Positions 56,077 to 64,000 of a stretch of DNA of 64,000 nucleotides are shown here, piece after piece. The stretch comes from CAYWMD01 sp964458575. Lineage in GTDB: Bacteria > Verrucomicrobiota > Verrucomicrobiia > Limisphaerales > JADLHS01. The stretch lies in NCBI GenBank assembly GCA_964458575.1, contig CAYWMD010000010.1:60666-124665 (forward strand), in the 5' to 3' direction. Under the pieces are notes generated by a model. The model had not been told where the DNA came from. It did not search any database and worked only from the letters and a program-made list of their open reading frames with translations. The stretch's first letter is position 1; the number at the start of each line of letters is the position of its first letter. The position numbers were made by a program, and so were the translations under genes.

Positions 56077-56832
56077 TCATTCGGCACGAGGGCAAATCGA
56101 GCCGAATTGTTCCCGTTTGATCCAGCCCGAGTCGCGCGACGTCCGCACAAAAACAAAATTCCCTTTCACCCGGATTGCGCGCGCCACTTCACCCGCAGCC
56201 AGCGACGACAGCGATTCAGCTTCCTCGGTCGGAGTCAGACGCGCCGGGGTGCTTCGTTCCAACACGACCCCGAGGTGCGACCGCGTGGCCAATCCGACGA
56301 TGGCGGGCCCACTCAACAGAAATACGCCCAATCCCAGCACGGCCAGTCCCTGATGCCAGCCCGCCTTGCGCCAGCGCCGGACGCGCGGCAGCGCGAACAT
56401 TGCCACGGCCAGCCATAAACTGCCCGCAGCAAGCCACCCCCACACGCCGGGTGGCAACCACATCGAGGCGGCTTCATACCAGCGGAGTTCCGGCTGGTCG
56501 AGTTGCACGACGGTTCGCGCGAAGTCGAGATTCCGGCGCGCGGCGGCGTCATACGGATCAAGCCACAAAACCTGTTCCCACGCCAGGATCGCCTCGCCGG
56601 CATGGCCCCGGCGCCACTCGGTAACGCCCAAGTTGAGGAGCGTGCCCGAGGCTGGTCGTTCGGCCAGCGAGCGGCGAAACAAGTCCGTTGCCTTGGTAAA
56701 ATCCGCCATGCGAGCGGCCTCGACGCCTTCCTGAAAAAGTGCGGTTGCCTTGGATGCCGGCCGGCTGTTGGGAACAACGCCCCAAAGACCGAGGAACCAG
56801 ACTGTGATGATGATCACGAACCGAAGCTTCAC
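56077..56832 (-). CDS. batE: BatE-like protein with TPR and SH3-like domains
   Basis: It has 251 residues. A signal sequence is followed by TPR helices (FTKATDLFRRSLAERPASGT, GEAILAWEQVLWLDPYDAAA), two membrane helices (about 130-165, WGWLAAGSLWLAVAMFALP) and a C-terminal SH3-like segment ending VFVRTSRDSGWIKREQFGSI. This layout is that of BatE in Bat operons. Its ATG overlaps the BatD stop by four bases. Confidence 0.8.
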   Translation of the reverse strand: MKLRFVIIITVWFLGLWGVVPNSRPASKATALFQEGVEAARMADFTKATDLFRRSLAERPASGTLLNLGVTEWRRGHAGEAILAWEQVLWLDPYDAAARRNLDFARTVVQLDQPELRWYEAASMWLPPGVWGWLAAGSLWLAVAMFALPRVRRWRKAGWHQGLAVLGLGVFLLSGPAIVGLATRSHLGVVLERSTPARLTPTEEAESLSSLAAGEVARAIRVKGNFVFVRTSRDSGWIKREQFGSICPRAE

Positions 56833-58670
56833 AGCCGTTCCTCCAATCTGGCAAGAATGCCTTCCAGTTCAGATTTCAAGCCCAGCACCTCGCCGGGCGT
56901 TCGCGGCGACACGGCGAAACGGGAATCGTCCGCGGCCGCAAAGAATTTCCGGACCACTTCGCCCGGCCGGCCGTTGCGTTCCGGGACGTCCAGCACGTTC
57001 AGGACATCGGCGCACACCAGCGCCTGCGGTTCGGCCGGGTAATGCGGCGCACAGCCGATCTGAAGTGCGGTCACCGCGCTGCGGGCGTAGGTAAGTGCAT
57101 CATTCCCGGCGGCGGCGCGTGTCAGCAGCCGCTTTTGCCGGCGGAGCTGGCGGCGCGCGGCCCGGCAACGCACGATGTCCGGGTGAGCGGCGAAATAGCG
57201 CCGGCGCTGGTCCCACAGCAGCAGGCCGAGAAAGCCGAACGCGGGCAGGAGTTGGACCGCCAGAAACCAGCCTCGCAACGGCAGCGGCACAAACGTTCCG
57301 GTGACATGCCCCACTTTGGGCGACAGATCACTCAGGCTCGGTCTGCTCGCAGTTTTCGATTCTTTGTCCGGCAATTGCAGCGCCGCCGGGATGCTCGTCG
57401 GCAGCCCCTCGGCGACCACCACCACCGGGACGGACGGAATCGTACGGTCCAGATAGGTCGCTCGGTAAGCGTCAAAGTAGGAGAACGGAATTGCCGGCGT
57501 TTCGCGCAACTCGTCGGTCAGGGGTATCAAAGTGTATTTGAATACGGCGCCGGCAGGTGTGTGTGCCGTGGGGGGGGCGATGCCTTCGAGTGTGGCGGGG
57601 AAAACCTGCCAGCCCTTTGCTTGCGGCAGCGGCGGCGGCGTCAGGCGGTTCAAGTCTCCCGTGCCTCGAATCGTCACGCTGAGTTGCAGCGGGTCGCCAA
57701 CCCGGACGGTGTTGGTGCCCAGCCGCGGCAGGTCGCAGGCATAACTCCCGATCGCCCCCGTAAAACCCGGCAGTTCCCCGGCAGCGGGCAATGGTTGGAT
57801 GTTGAGCGTGACGGGTTCCGAATCCAACAGCAGGTATTCGGGTGATCCACCAGGGATGATGACCGAACCATGGATGGTGACCGGTCCGCCGGACTGGCGT
57901 CCCGCCGTAAACGCTTGCACCGAGAGCGGCATTTGACCGGCCGCGATGGGCGTTACGGTCGTTTCATAAATGTAGGCCGGCACTTTGCGGCCGTCGTGGG
58001 TGATGGATTCGATGGATTGCCGCGCGGCGGTCTTGTTTGCGAGGAATGCGTCGCCGCTGAATTCCACCTGGGTGAGAAACTGGACAAAATTCGAACTCCA
58101 CGACGGCGAAAGCACGCGCACGTTGATCTGCTGGCCGGCAAACACATTGGTCGTCTCGCATTCGAGCAGGAGCTGTCGGGCCGGCGGGTGCGACGCCGGC
58201 AATTCCGTTCTCACTTCGAGCACGGTTTCCGCGATCGCCAGCGGCTCGCCGTTCACCGCCGCTATGAAGGACGGCACGACATACCGCCCGGGCTGGTCCG
58301 CGCGCGCGTCAAAAACAAAAGTGGTGGCCGGCTTGAGCACGTTCGGCCCGTGGTGGAAAACCTGGCCGTGCGCGCTCGCGCGGAGCTTCAGGCCATCGGG
58401 CTCGGGCAGGCGATCAGGCAGCCGCACCGAGGCTTCGAGCGCGTTGAATGTGATGCGATACACGGACCGTTCGCCCGGCCGCACTTGCGGGGGATCGAAC
58501 CATGCGCTCGCCACCACCGGGGATTTTGTGTCAATGGACGGCTGTGACGCGATCATGCGCATGAGGGCGTTTGAGATCGCGGGCGGCGCCGGCTGCGCTT
58601 CGGCGGACGCGACCCCGGCTGCGAACGCGATGGCGATCAGGCAGACTCGGATATGGGCATCAAAACGCAT
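56829..58670 (-). CDS. batD: BatD-like protein
   Basis: It has about 613 residues from the ATG at 58670; a TTG at 58685 is an alternative overlapping the stop of the gene before. A signal peptide is followed by several beta-sandwich repeats (ASAWFDPPQVRPGERSVYRI; NVFAGQQINVRVLSPSW; RVGDPLQLSVTIRGTGDL), one membrane helix (LPLRGWFLAVQLLPAFGFLG) and a cytoplasmic tail. Bat proteins are linked with stress tolerance and envelope functions; no direct biochemistry is known. Confidence 0.82.
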   Translation of the reverse strand: MRFDAHIRVCLIAIAFAAGVASAEAQPAPPAISNALMRMIASQPSIDTKSPVVASAWFDPPQVRPGERSVYRITFNALEASVRLPDRLPEPDGLKLRASAHGQVFHHGPNVLKPATTFVFDARADQPGRYVVPSFIAAVNGEPLAIAETVLEVRTELPASHPPARQLLLECETTNVFAGQQINVRVLSPSWSSNFVQFLTQVEFSGDAFLANKTAARQSIESITHDGRKVPAYIYETTVTPIAAGQMPLSVQAFTAGRQSGGPVTIHGSVIIPGGSPEYLLLDSEPVTLNIQPLPAAGELPGFTGAIGSYACDLPRLGTNTVRVGDPLQLSVTIRGTGDLNRLTPPPLPQAKGWQVFPATLEGIAPPTAHTPAGAVFKYTLIPLTDELRETPAIPFSYFDAYRATYLDRTIPSVPVVVVAEGLPTSIPAALQLPDKESKTASRPSLSDLSPKVGHVTGTFVPLPLRGWFLAVQLLPAFGFLGLLLWDQRRRYFAAHPDIVRCRAARRQLRRQKRLLTRAAAGNDALTYARSAVTALQIGCAPHYPAEPQALVCADVLNVLDVPERNGRPGEVVRKFFAAADDSRFAVSPRTPGEVLGLKSELEGILARLEERL

Positions 58671-58678
58671 TGTCACCT

Positions 58679-60685
58679 TCACCAATTGCGGCCTGATCGC
58701 GTGCCGGGCTGGCCGCCGGCTCCCCGGGGCAACGGCAGCCCCTGGCGTTCGTTCAATTGCAGGCCCTTGAGCAAGTTGGCGGCCTCCTCCGGCGACAGCA
58801 TCAATTTCATTTCTTTACCTTCTTTCGACGGACCTTCCATGGCCCCCTGCGGAAAGTCCAGCGGCGCGTCTTGATCTTCCTCGTCGCCCGGCGCCCCCGG
58901 CGGCATCTTCTCCTGTGGAATCCGCCCTTTGAGCTGGTTCATGGACTCTTTGAATTGCGACCGGCCACCCGGTGCCGGAATCATCATCTGCTGCATTTGC
59001 TTGATTTGATCCACCAGGCGGGCGATAGCCTTCTCGACAATCTTCGCGTTGTAGGCGGCGTTCGTGTCGGCGGGATTCATTTCAACCGCGCTCTTGAAAT
59101 CGCCGAGCGAACGCCGCCACTTCAACAGGGTGGCCCCATAAATCTCCATCGCCTGGTTGAACGCTTTGACGGCATCGCGGGCCTCCCGGCGCACCTTGCG
59201 ACCGGCTTGATAGGCCTCCACCATTTTTTCGAGGTCGTTGCCCGCCAGTGCGGATTGCGCCTGTTGGGTGGCCTGCGCGGCGGAGCTGGAAATGTTTCGG
59301 CTGCGTTCCATGAAGCTCTGCGGTGACGGACCTTCCTCGAGTTTTTCCAGGCCCTGGGCGAAGCGCACCTCGCCGAGGTTGTACAACGCAACTGGTTGGA
59401 CAGCTTCATCGTCCCCGATCAACGCGGTCCGCAGGAAGGTTTCCGCCTCGGTCAGTTTGCCGTCGCCAAGTTTGCGGCTGCCCGCGTTGTAAAATTCCCG
59501 CGGCGTTTGCGGTGCGGTGGCCGTCACTTCCGGCTTGGTTGCCGGTTTGACTCCATTTGTTACGATGATGGTGTCCCCCGCCACGCTCACGCAAAGGTCG
59601 CTCAAAATCAGCCCGATGATGGCCGCTTTCCGTGTCAACGCCGGCGGTCGCGGCGGCAAGCCGCTTTCCGCGGCGACCTTCCGGCGGCGCGTGCCAATCA
59701 ACGACTCGACAATCATGCAAACCAGCGCCAGGGCCAGTGGCACATGAAACCGTTCGATGCCGCGCGTATGAGTCACCCCGGTGACGCGGTTGAGCGCGTC
59801 TTCAATCGCCACGCGGACCTTTTCCAATCCGTCGCCGCGCACACCCAGCGGGTAGTAATGTCCGCCCGTGGCTTTCGCAATGACCTCCAGCGTTTTTTCA
59901 TCCAGCCGGCTGCGCACCACCTCGCCTTTCGGATCCCGCAGCAGCTCCGGCTGGCCAAGCTGGTTCAACACGCGGATTTCCGAGCCCGCCGGCGTGCCGA
60001 CGCCGATCGTGAACACCACCACGCCGTTGGTTGCCAGCGATTCGGCCGCCTTGCCGCCGGTGTTTTCCAGGTCCTCACCGTCGGTCACCAGCACGACAAG
60101 CTTCCGGCGGTTTTTCTTTTCCATGCCCCGATAAGCCTCCTCGAGCGCCCGGCCCACATCCGTGCCTTGAACCGGAATCGTGTTTTCATCCACCGCCTGC
60201 AAGGCGCGGTCGAATGCGTCGTAATCCAGCGTCAGCGGGCATTGCAGGAACGCGCTCCCGGCAAACGCGACCAAACCAAAACGCCCGCGACCGTGGCGCA
60301 GCACAAAATCCTGGATGGCCAGTTTCGCGCGCTGGAGGCGGGTCGGCAGGATGTCGGTGGCCATCATGCTTCTGGAACAGTCCAGCGCGAACACGACGTC
60401 TTCCCCGGACCAACGATTGGTGGATTGCAATTCACCCCATTGCGGCCGCGCGAGGGCCAGCCCGACCCCGGCGACGGCGAGCAACTGCAACACGTTCTTT
60501 ACCATCCGGCGGATACGGCTGTGCGAACCGGTCAGTTCCGCGACGAACCGCGGTGAAGCCATCTGGGCCAGTTGCCGCTGTCGGGCGGATTCAGCGCGGC
60601 GTTGTGCCAGGAACAGCAGAACGGGAGCGAGCACTGCCAGGAACAGCCAGCGCGGCGCTTCAAAATGGGGATTCGCAAAGTCCAT
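58679..60685 (-). CDS. batB: Fused BatB-BatC protein (VWA domain plus TPR)
   Basis: It has 668 residues. Two N-terminal hydrophobic segments surround residues 10-65; the von Willebrand A domain has the MIDAS motif VVFALDCSRSMMATDI (DxSxS), then TDVGRALEEAYR and VLVTDGEDLEN; a membrane helix follows (about 310-330). The second half has TPR-like repeats (YNAGSRKLGDGKLTEAETFL, ALYNLGEVRFAQGLEKLEEG) and a Pro/Glu-rich C-terminus, as in separate BatC proteins. Its start overlaps the BatA stop (TGATG). Confidence 0.82.
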   Translation of the reverse strand: MDFANPHFEAPRWLFLAVLAPVLLFLAQRRAESARQRQLAQMASPRFVAELTGSHSRIRRMVKNVLQLLAVAGVGLALARPQWGELQSTNRWSGEDVVFALDCSRSMMATDILPTRLQRAKLAIQDFVLRHGRGRFGLVAFAGSAFLQCPLTLDYDAFDRALQAVDENTIPVQGTDVGRALEEAYRGMEKKNRRKLVVLVTDGEDLENTGGKAAESLATNGVVVFTIGVGTPAGSEIRVLNQLGQPELLRDPKGEVVRSRLDEKTLEVIAKATGGHYYPLGVRGDGLEKVRVAIEDALNRVTGVTHTRGIERFHVPLALALVCMIVESLIGTRRRKVAAESGLPPRPPALTRKAAIIGLILSDLCVSVAGDTIIVTNGVKPATKPEVTATAPQTPREFYNAGSRKLGDGKLTEAETFLRTALIGDDEAVQPVALYNLGEVRFAQGLEKLEEGPSPQSFMERSRNISSSAAQATQQAQSALAGNDLEKMVEAYQAGRKVRREARDAVKAFNQAMEIYGATLLKWRRSLGDFKSAVEMNPADTNAAYNAKIVEKAIARLVDQIKQMQQMMIPAPGGRSQFKESMNQLKGRIPQEKMPPGAPGDEEDQDAPLDFPQGAMEGPSKEGKEMKLMLSPEEAANLLKGLQLNERQGLPLPRGAGGQPGTRSGRNW

Positions 60686-61725
60686 CACGGCACCCTCCGA
60701 TAACGCGTGTTGGCGAGCATCAGCTCCAAAGCAAGCACCGCAAACGCCGCCAGCAGCGGCCATTGAAACAGCGGCTGGTAGGTCACGTGCCGCTTGAACT
60801 TGATCTCCGACTTCTCCAGTCGGTCAATGTCCTGGTAGATATTTTGCAGCTCGCGGCGGTTCGTCGCGCGATACGACTGGGCGCGCGACAGGTTGGCGAT
60901 CTTGCCCAGCACGGAGTAATTCGCCGGTTGCAGCACCAGCGTCGGGATGAGGTTGCCCTTGGCGTCGAGTTCCAGCCTGCCGGTGTCCGGATCAAAGGCC
61001 GGAAGCTGGCAGGGTTTTTCGACGCCGATGCCGATGGTATAAACCTTTGCGCCCAGCGCGGCGGCCAGTTGCGCGGCGGGCACGGGGTCAATCTCGCCCT
61101 TGTTATTGTCCCCGTCGGTCAACAGGATGATGACACGACTTTTGCTGTTTTGGAGTCCCGCCAGCCGTTTGGCCGAAATCGCAATCGCGTCACCGATCGC
61201 CGTACCCAAATCACGAATGACGCCCACATGCAGCCGTTCCAGGTTTTCGACGATCCAATCGTGGTTGAGTGTCAACGGGCTCGCCAGGTAGGGCACCGCG
61301 GAAAAAACCACGAGTCCGATGCGGTCGTTCGGCCGTCGGCGCACGAAATCCTTCATTACCTCGGAGGCGATGTCGAAGCGCGAGACGCGTTCTCCCGGCG
61401 CGCTCATGTCCAGGGCCATCATCGAGAACGAGAGGTCCAGCGTCAGCATGATGTCCACGCCGGCGGCCTCGGTTTCGACGTGTTGATTGGCGATGCGCGG
61501 GCCGGCCAGCGCCACGATGCCCAACGCCACCGCGGGCAACCGGAGAAAAAGCAGCAAGCGGCCGGCGGCCGACCGCGCTTCCGCACCCGCAGCACGCGCG
61601 ATGTCCGCGCTGGAAAACTTCAGCGCGGAGAGCTGGCCGGTTTTGCCGCGCAAAAAGGCATAAACCGGCAACAACGCCAGCAAGCCCAGCAACCACGGAT
61701 ACTGAAATTCAAATTCGCCGGTCAT
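60685..61725 (-). CDS. batA: BatA-like VWA protein
   Basis: It has 346 residues. It begins with an N-terminal hydrophobic pair (WLLGLLALLPVYAFLRG; LLLFLRLPAVALGIVALAG), then the VWA domain with MIDAS DIMLTLDLSFSMMALD, LGTAIGDAIAISAKRL and VIILLTDGDNNKG, and ends with a membrane helix (WPLLAAFAVLALELMLA). It overlaps the preceding DUF4381 gene by four bases. Confidence 0.85.
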   Translation of the reverse strand: MTGEFEFQYPWLLGLLALLPVYAFLRGKTGQLSALKFSSADIARAAGAEARSAAGRLLLFLRLPAVALGIVALAGPRIANQHVETEAAGVDIMLTLDLSFSMMALDMSAPGERVSRFDIASEVMKDFVRRRPNDRIGLVVFSAVPYLASPLTLNHDWIVENLERLHVGVIRDLGTAIGDAIAISAKRLAGLQNSKSRVIILLTDGDNNKGEIDPVPAAQLAAALGAKVYTIGIGVEKPCQLPAFDPDTGRLELDAKGNLIPTLVLQPANYSVLGKIANLSRAQSYRATNRRELQNIYQDIDRLEKSEIKFKRHVTYQPLFQWPLLAAFAVLALELMLANTRYRRVP

Positions 61726-62339
61726 GCGGTTGTGGGTGATGGCGGTTGCGCTTGGACCGTGGCGGATGGACGTAGTTGGTCGCGGTGCGCTTCTGCGGCG
61801 GCGACCAGTTGCAGCGCGCGGGTCGCGGCTTCCAACGGTTCGCCGGGTGGTCGCGGCGAGAATTTGCGTTCATCGCATCGGCGCAGGAAATCGCCCACCG
61901 TGCGCGACAGCTCCGCGCCGACCGAGTCGGAGGCGGACACCAGCCGGCAGAATTCCGTGGTGGTCGGCTCGCTGCGCGGCAAGTCAAACGCCGCGATGAA
62001 ATAACGCCGCAGGATCCGGGAAACGGCGCTGAGGACCGCTCCGGTTTCGGGACGACCGAGGTATTCCTGCAATTCCTGCCGCGCCTGAACTTCGATGGGA
62101 ACCACCGCAATGGGTTTCCCACGCAGCAGCCGCCACGCGATGACGGCCATCACCACCACGATGGCGAAAACGACCACGACGACACTCGTGCCGTGTTGTT
62201 GCCAGAACGTTGGCGGCAGTTCGCCGTAGGGTGGCAGCAGCTTCAACGGTTGCGCCGCTGGCGCCGGCTGCGCCAGCACCGACGCCGCGAATGCGAGCGC
62301 GGGCGCAACGCCAAGGCAAAGCAGCCGTCGCAATTTCAT
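61722..62339 (-). CDS. DUF4381-type membrane protein
   Basis: It has 205 residues. Signal peptide, a Pro-rich stretch (LLPPYGELPPTFWQQHG), one membrane helix (VVVVVFAIVVVMAVIAWRLL), then a helical cytoplasmic domain (ARQELQEYLG ... CRLVSASDSVGAELS). Such proteins sit between DUF58 and BatA in these operons. Overlaps both neighbours by four bases, which indicates translational coupling. Confidence 0.78.
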   Translation of the reverse strand: MKLRRLLCLGVAPALAFAASVLAQPAPAAQPLKLLPPYGELPPTFWQQHGTSVVVVVFAIVVVMAVIAWRLLRGKPIAVVPIEVQARQELQEYLGRPETGAVLSAVSRILRRYFIAAFDLPRSEPTTTEFCRLVSASDSVGAELSRTVGDFLRRCDERKFSPRPPGEPLEAATRALQLVAAAEAHRDQLRPSATVQAQPPSPTTA

Positions 62340-63256
62340 CCGCGTCTCCTGCCCCGACGGATTTCGAAGAATCGTTGGAGTTTGTGGGCGAATGTCTCGG
62401 TCGTGTTTAGCCGCAGCGTGTCCACGCCGGCGCGGTTCAAAGCGCGGTCCAGATCGGCCAGCCGTTCGGCGTTGGTCGCCGCAAACCGGTCGCGCACCGC
62501 ACCGCGGGTGGAATCCAGTTCGAGCAGTTCACCGGTTTCCGCGTCCTCGATCGTGACCAGGCCGGCGTCGGGCAGCGTTCCTTCGCGCGGGTCATGCAGG
62601 TGTAGGCAGACCACATCGTGCCGCGTGTTGGTGATGCCGAGTTCGGCGATGACGTCTCGTCGTTGATTGTTGTCCGCGCCAGTGCCGCCGCTGAAACTGT
62701 GCAGAAAATCCGTCAGCAAAAACACAATCGCCCGGCGATTCAAAATGTAGTTCAGGGAGGCCAGCGCCGCCGGAATGTCCGTGCCGCGATGAGCGGGCTG
62801 GAAAGCGAGCAGTTCCCGGACGATGCACAGAATGTGACGGCGGCCCTTGCGCGGTGGCAGGAACAGCTCGGTTTGGTCCGTGAACAACAGCAGCGCGACC
62901 TTGTCCCCGTTCTTCGCGGCGGAAACCGCCAGCGTGGCGGCCACTTCGGCGGCGAACTCGCGTTTGTTGCGGTCGCCCGAGCCGAACGCGGACGAGCCGG
63001 AGATGTCCACCGCCAGCACGATGGCCAGCTCGCGTTCCTCACGAAACCGCTTCACAAACGGGCGCCCCATGCGATGCGTGACGTTCCAATCAATGTCGCG
63101 CACGTCATCGCCGGGCATGTATTCGCGCAGTTCCTCGAAGTCCATGCCGCGGCCCTTGAAGTGGCTGAGGTAGACGCCAACCATCATATCGTTGACGAGG
63201 CGGTTGGTGCGCACCTCGACGCGGCGAACGGATTCGAGAAGTTCGGTCGGGGTCAT
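62336..63256 (-). CDS. DUF58 (VWA-like) protein
   Basis: It has 306 residues, with the family signature DFEELREYMPGDDVRDIDWN (about 40-59) and RFREERELAIVLAVDISGSS. First gene of the visible bat operon. MoxR-type AAA ATPase genes normally lie just upstream; none is visible there, only the small gene at 63269-63664. Confidence 0.88.
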   Translation of the reverse strand: MTPTELLESVRRVEVRTNRLVNDMMVGVYLSHFKGRGMDFEELREYMPGDDVRDIDWNVTHRMGRPFVKRFREERELAIVLAVDISGSSAFGSGDRNKREFAAEVAATLAVSAAKNGDKVALLLFTDQTELFLPPRKGRRHILCIVRELLAFQPAHRGTDIPAALASLNYILNRRAIVFLLTDFLHSFSGGTGADNNQRRDVIAELGITNTRHDVVCLHLHDPREGTLPDAGLVTIEDAETGELLELDSTRGAVRDRFAATNAERLADLDRALNRAGVDTLRLNTTETFAHKLQRFFEIRRGRRRG

Positions 63257-63268
63257 GGAGATATCTGC

Positions 63269-63664
63269 CTAATGTCTTTGAAGAGGATCGAGTTCTCGCT
63301 TGATAGGCTTTCCGAAAAACCGATGAAGTTCAACAATTCTATCTTCCAACCGCTCGTAAATGTCGTCCTCCAGATATGGCCGCACAAAATCCCGCAGCCG
63401 AGTTATGTCGTTTCGGATTTCTTGAAGCGAGTCTTTTTCAAAAGGTGGCGTTACAGCCAAAGTCTCTTCTAGAAAGTCGCAAAATCTAACGAAGTCTTCG
63501 TTGATATGGCCGTTCTCATCATCCCAATTTCCGTTTCCATTGTTTTGCGCCTCCCAACGTAGCTTTTCGACAGCCCGCATCAATTCGCCTTGAACTGTGT
63601 CTGCTTGTCCAGATTTCGGAACAGATGTTTTCCATAAATATTTGGCGTCCTCAAAGTATTTCAT
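63269..63664 (-). CDS. Small acidic helical protein, unknown
   Basis: It has 131 residues, mostly helical and acidic (WDDENGHINEDFVRFCDFLE; YLEDDIYERLEDRIVELHRF). I do not recognise the family. Lower GC and codon use than the bat genes suggest recent acquisition; it separates DUF58 from its usual MoxR neighbour by 12 bases. It has the size of an immunity-type protein. Confidence 0.6.
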   Translation of the reverse strand: MKYFEDAKYLWKTSVPKSGQADTVQGELMRAVEKLRWEAQNNGNGNWDDENGHINEDFVRFCDFLEETLAVTPPFEKDSLQEIRNDITRLRDFVRPYLEDDIYERLEDRIVELHRFFGKPIKRELDPLQRH

Positions 63665-63702
63665 AGCGCTTGCTTATCTATGGTCCGTTTCTGAACAAAT
63701 GT

Positions 63703-64000
63703 TCATGGCACAGGCACAGCATTCAAAACCTTCTTGATAATCGCATCGGTCGTCACCGTACTGGTCGTGGTGGTGCTCGTCGTCGCGGTGCTGGTGGTGA
63801 CCGTCGACGTGGTGGTCGTGGCGAGGGTCGTCGACGTCGTCGTGGTCGGCGCCTGCGTCGTCGAGGTCACGGTGGTGGGCGGCAGACTCGACGTCGTCGT
63901 GGTCGTGGGCGCGGACGTCGTGACCGTCGTGGACGTGGTCGTCGGCACCGTCGTGGGCGTCACCGCGGTCGTGCTCGTGGGCGTCGACGTCGTGACGGTC
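63703..64000 (-). CDS. C-terminus of a Thr/Ser-rich protein, N-terminus outside the window
   Basis: The frame is open to the window edge, so only the last 99 residues are seen. They are almost only Thr, Ser, Val, Ala and Pro (TTSTTVTTSAPTTTTTSSLP) and end in DAIIKKVLNAVPVP. Such stretches are typical of cell-surface linkers or stalks. Alternating GT/GC-rich DNA gives extreme compositional bias, and the other strand may read by chance. Confidence 0.55.
   Translation of the reverse strand, partial: TVTTSTPTSTTAVTPTTVPTTTSTTVTTSAPTTTTTSSLPPTTVTSTTQAPTTTTSTTLATTTTSTVTTSTATTSTTTTSTVTTDAIIKKVLNAVPVP

Noticed and set aside
60031..62004. 657-codon plus-strand frame across batA/batB
   Set aside because: Shadow of overlapping bat genes; no recognisable domain.

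Overview
The window looks like chromosomal DNA of a GC-rich bacterium of the Verrucomicrobiota, probably near Pedosphaera/Limisphaerales. This is inferred from gene content: a DUF1800/DUF1501 secreted pair, DUF1080, a secreted sulfatase, RNase HIII, an RRM protein, a Bat operon with DUF4381, a prepilin-type protein, and many secreted proteins whose C-termini resemble those of that phylum. No rRNA is present to confirm it.

Layout. 1-5.2 kb: the 5' part of a cysteine desulfurase, mutY, a secreted beta-propeller-repeat protein that appears to have been inserted between mutY and rnhC (flanked by direct and inverted repeats), then rnhC. 5.2-18.7 kb: the conserved information-processing block tRNA-Thr, tuf, tRNA-Trp, tRNA-Ser, secE, nusG, rplK, rplA, rplJ, rplL, rpoB, rpoC, closed by a hairpin terminator. 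Its EF-Tu has an unusual switch I region. 18.7-35 kb: ordinary accessory genes, including a DsbD-like reductase, a cardiolipin synthase-like PLD protein, a SirB1/transglutaminase-like protein, an MFS transporter, the DUF1800/DUF1501 pair, a secreted methyltransferase, a glycosidase-like protein and a sulfatase.

35-47.7 kb is the most unusual part. A four-gene insertion element with two different DDE integrases sits at the left edge of an RHS (polymorphic toxin) island. The island holds a 5'-truncated lipase-like tip coupled to a lipoprotein, an N-terminally truncated RHS protein, and three secreted 'mini-RHS' genes. In each mini-RHS gene a signal peptide is joined directly to about 45 residues of the RHS core boundary and then to an unrelated, often Cys-rich C-terminal tip. 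Each tip gene is followed at short distance or with overlap by a small membrane protein, lipoprotein or exported protein, as expected for effector/immunity pairs. The leader segment and the core segment recur as DNA repeats, which suggests modular exchange.

47.7-55.5 kb: two FtsX/MacB-type permeases without a visible ATPase, a GNAT acetyltransferase, a pseudopilin-like protein, an RRM protein, infA, a truncated GH30 fragment, an aldo/keto reductase and a DUF1080 protein. 55.9-64 kb: tRNA-Arg and an overlapping bat operon (DUF58, DUF4381, BatA, a BatB-BatC fusion, BatD, BatE) read on the minus strand. Upstream of it are a small unknown gene and the C-terminus of a Thr/Ser-rich protein that leaves the window.
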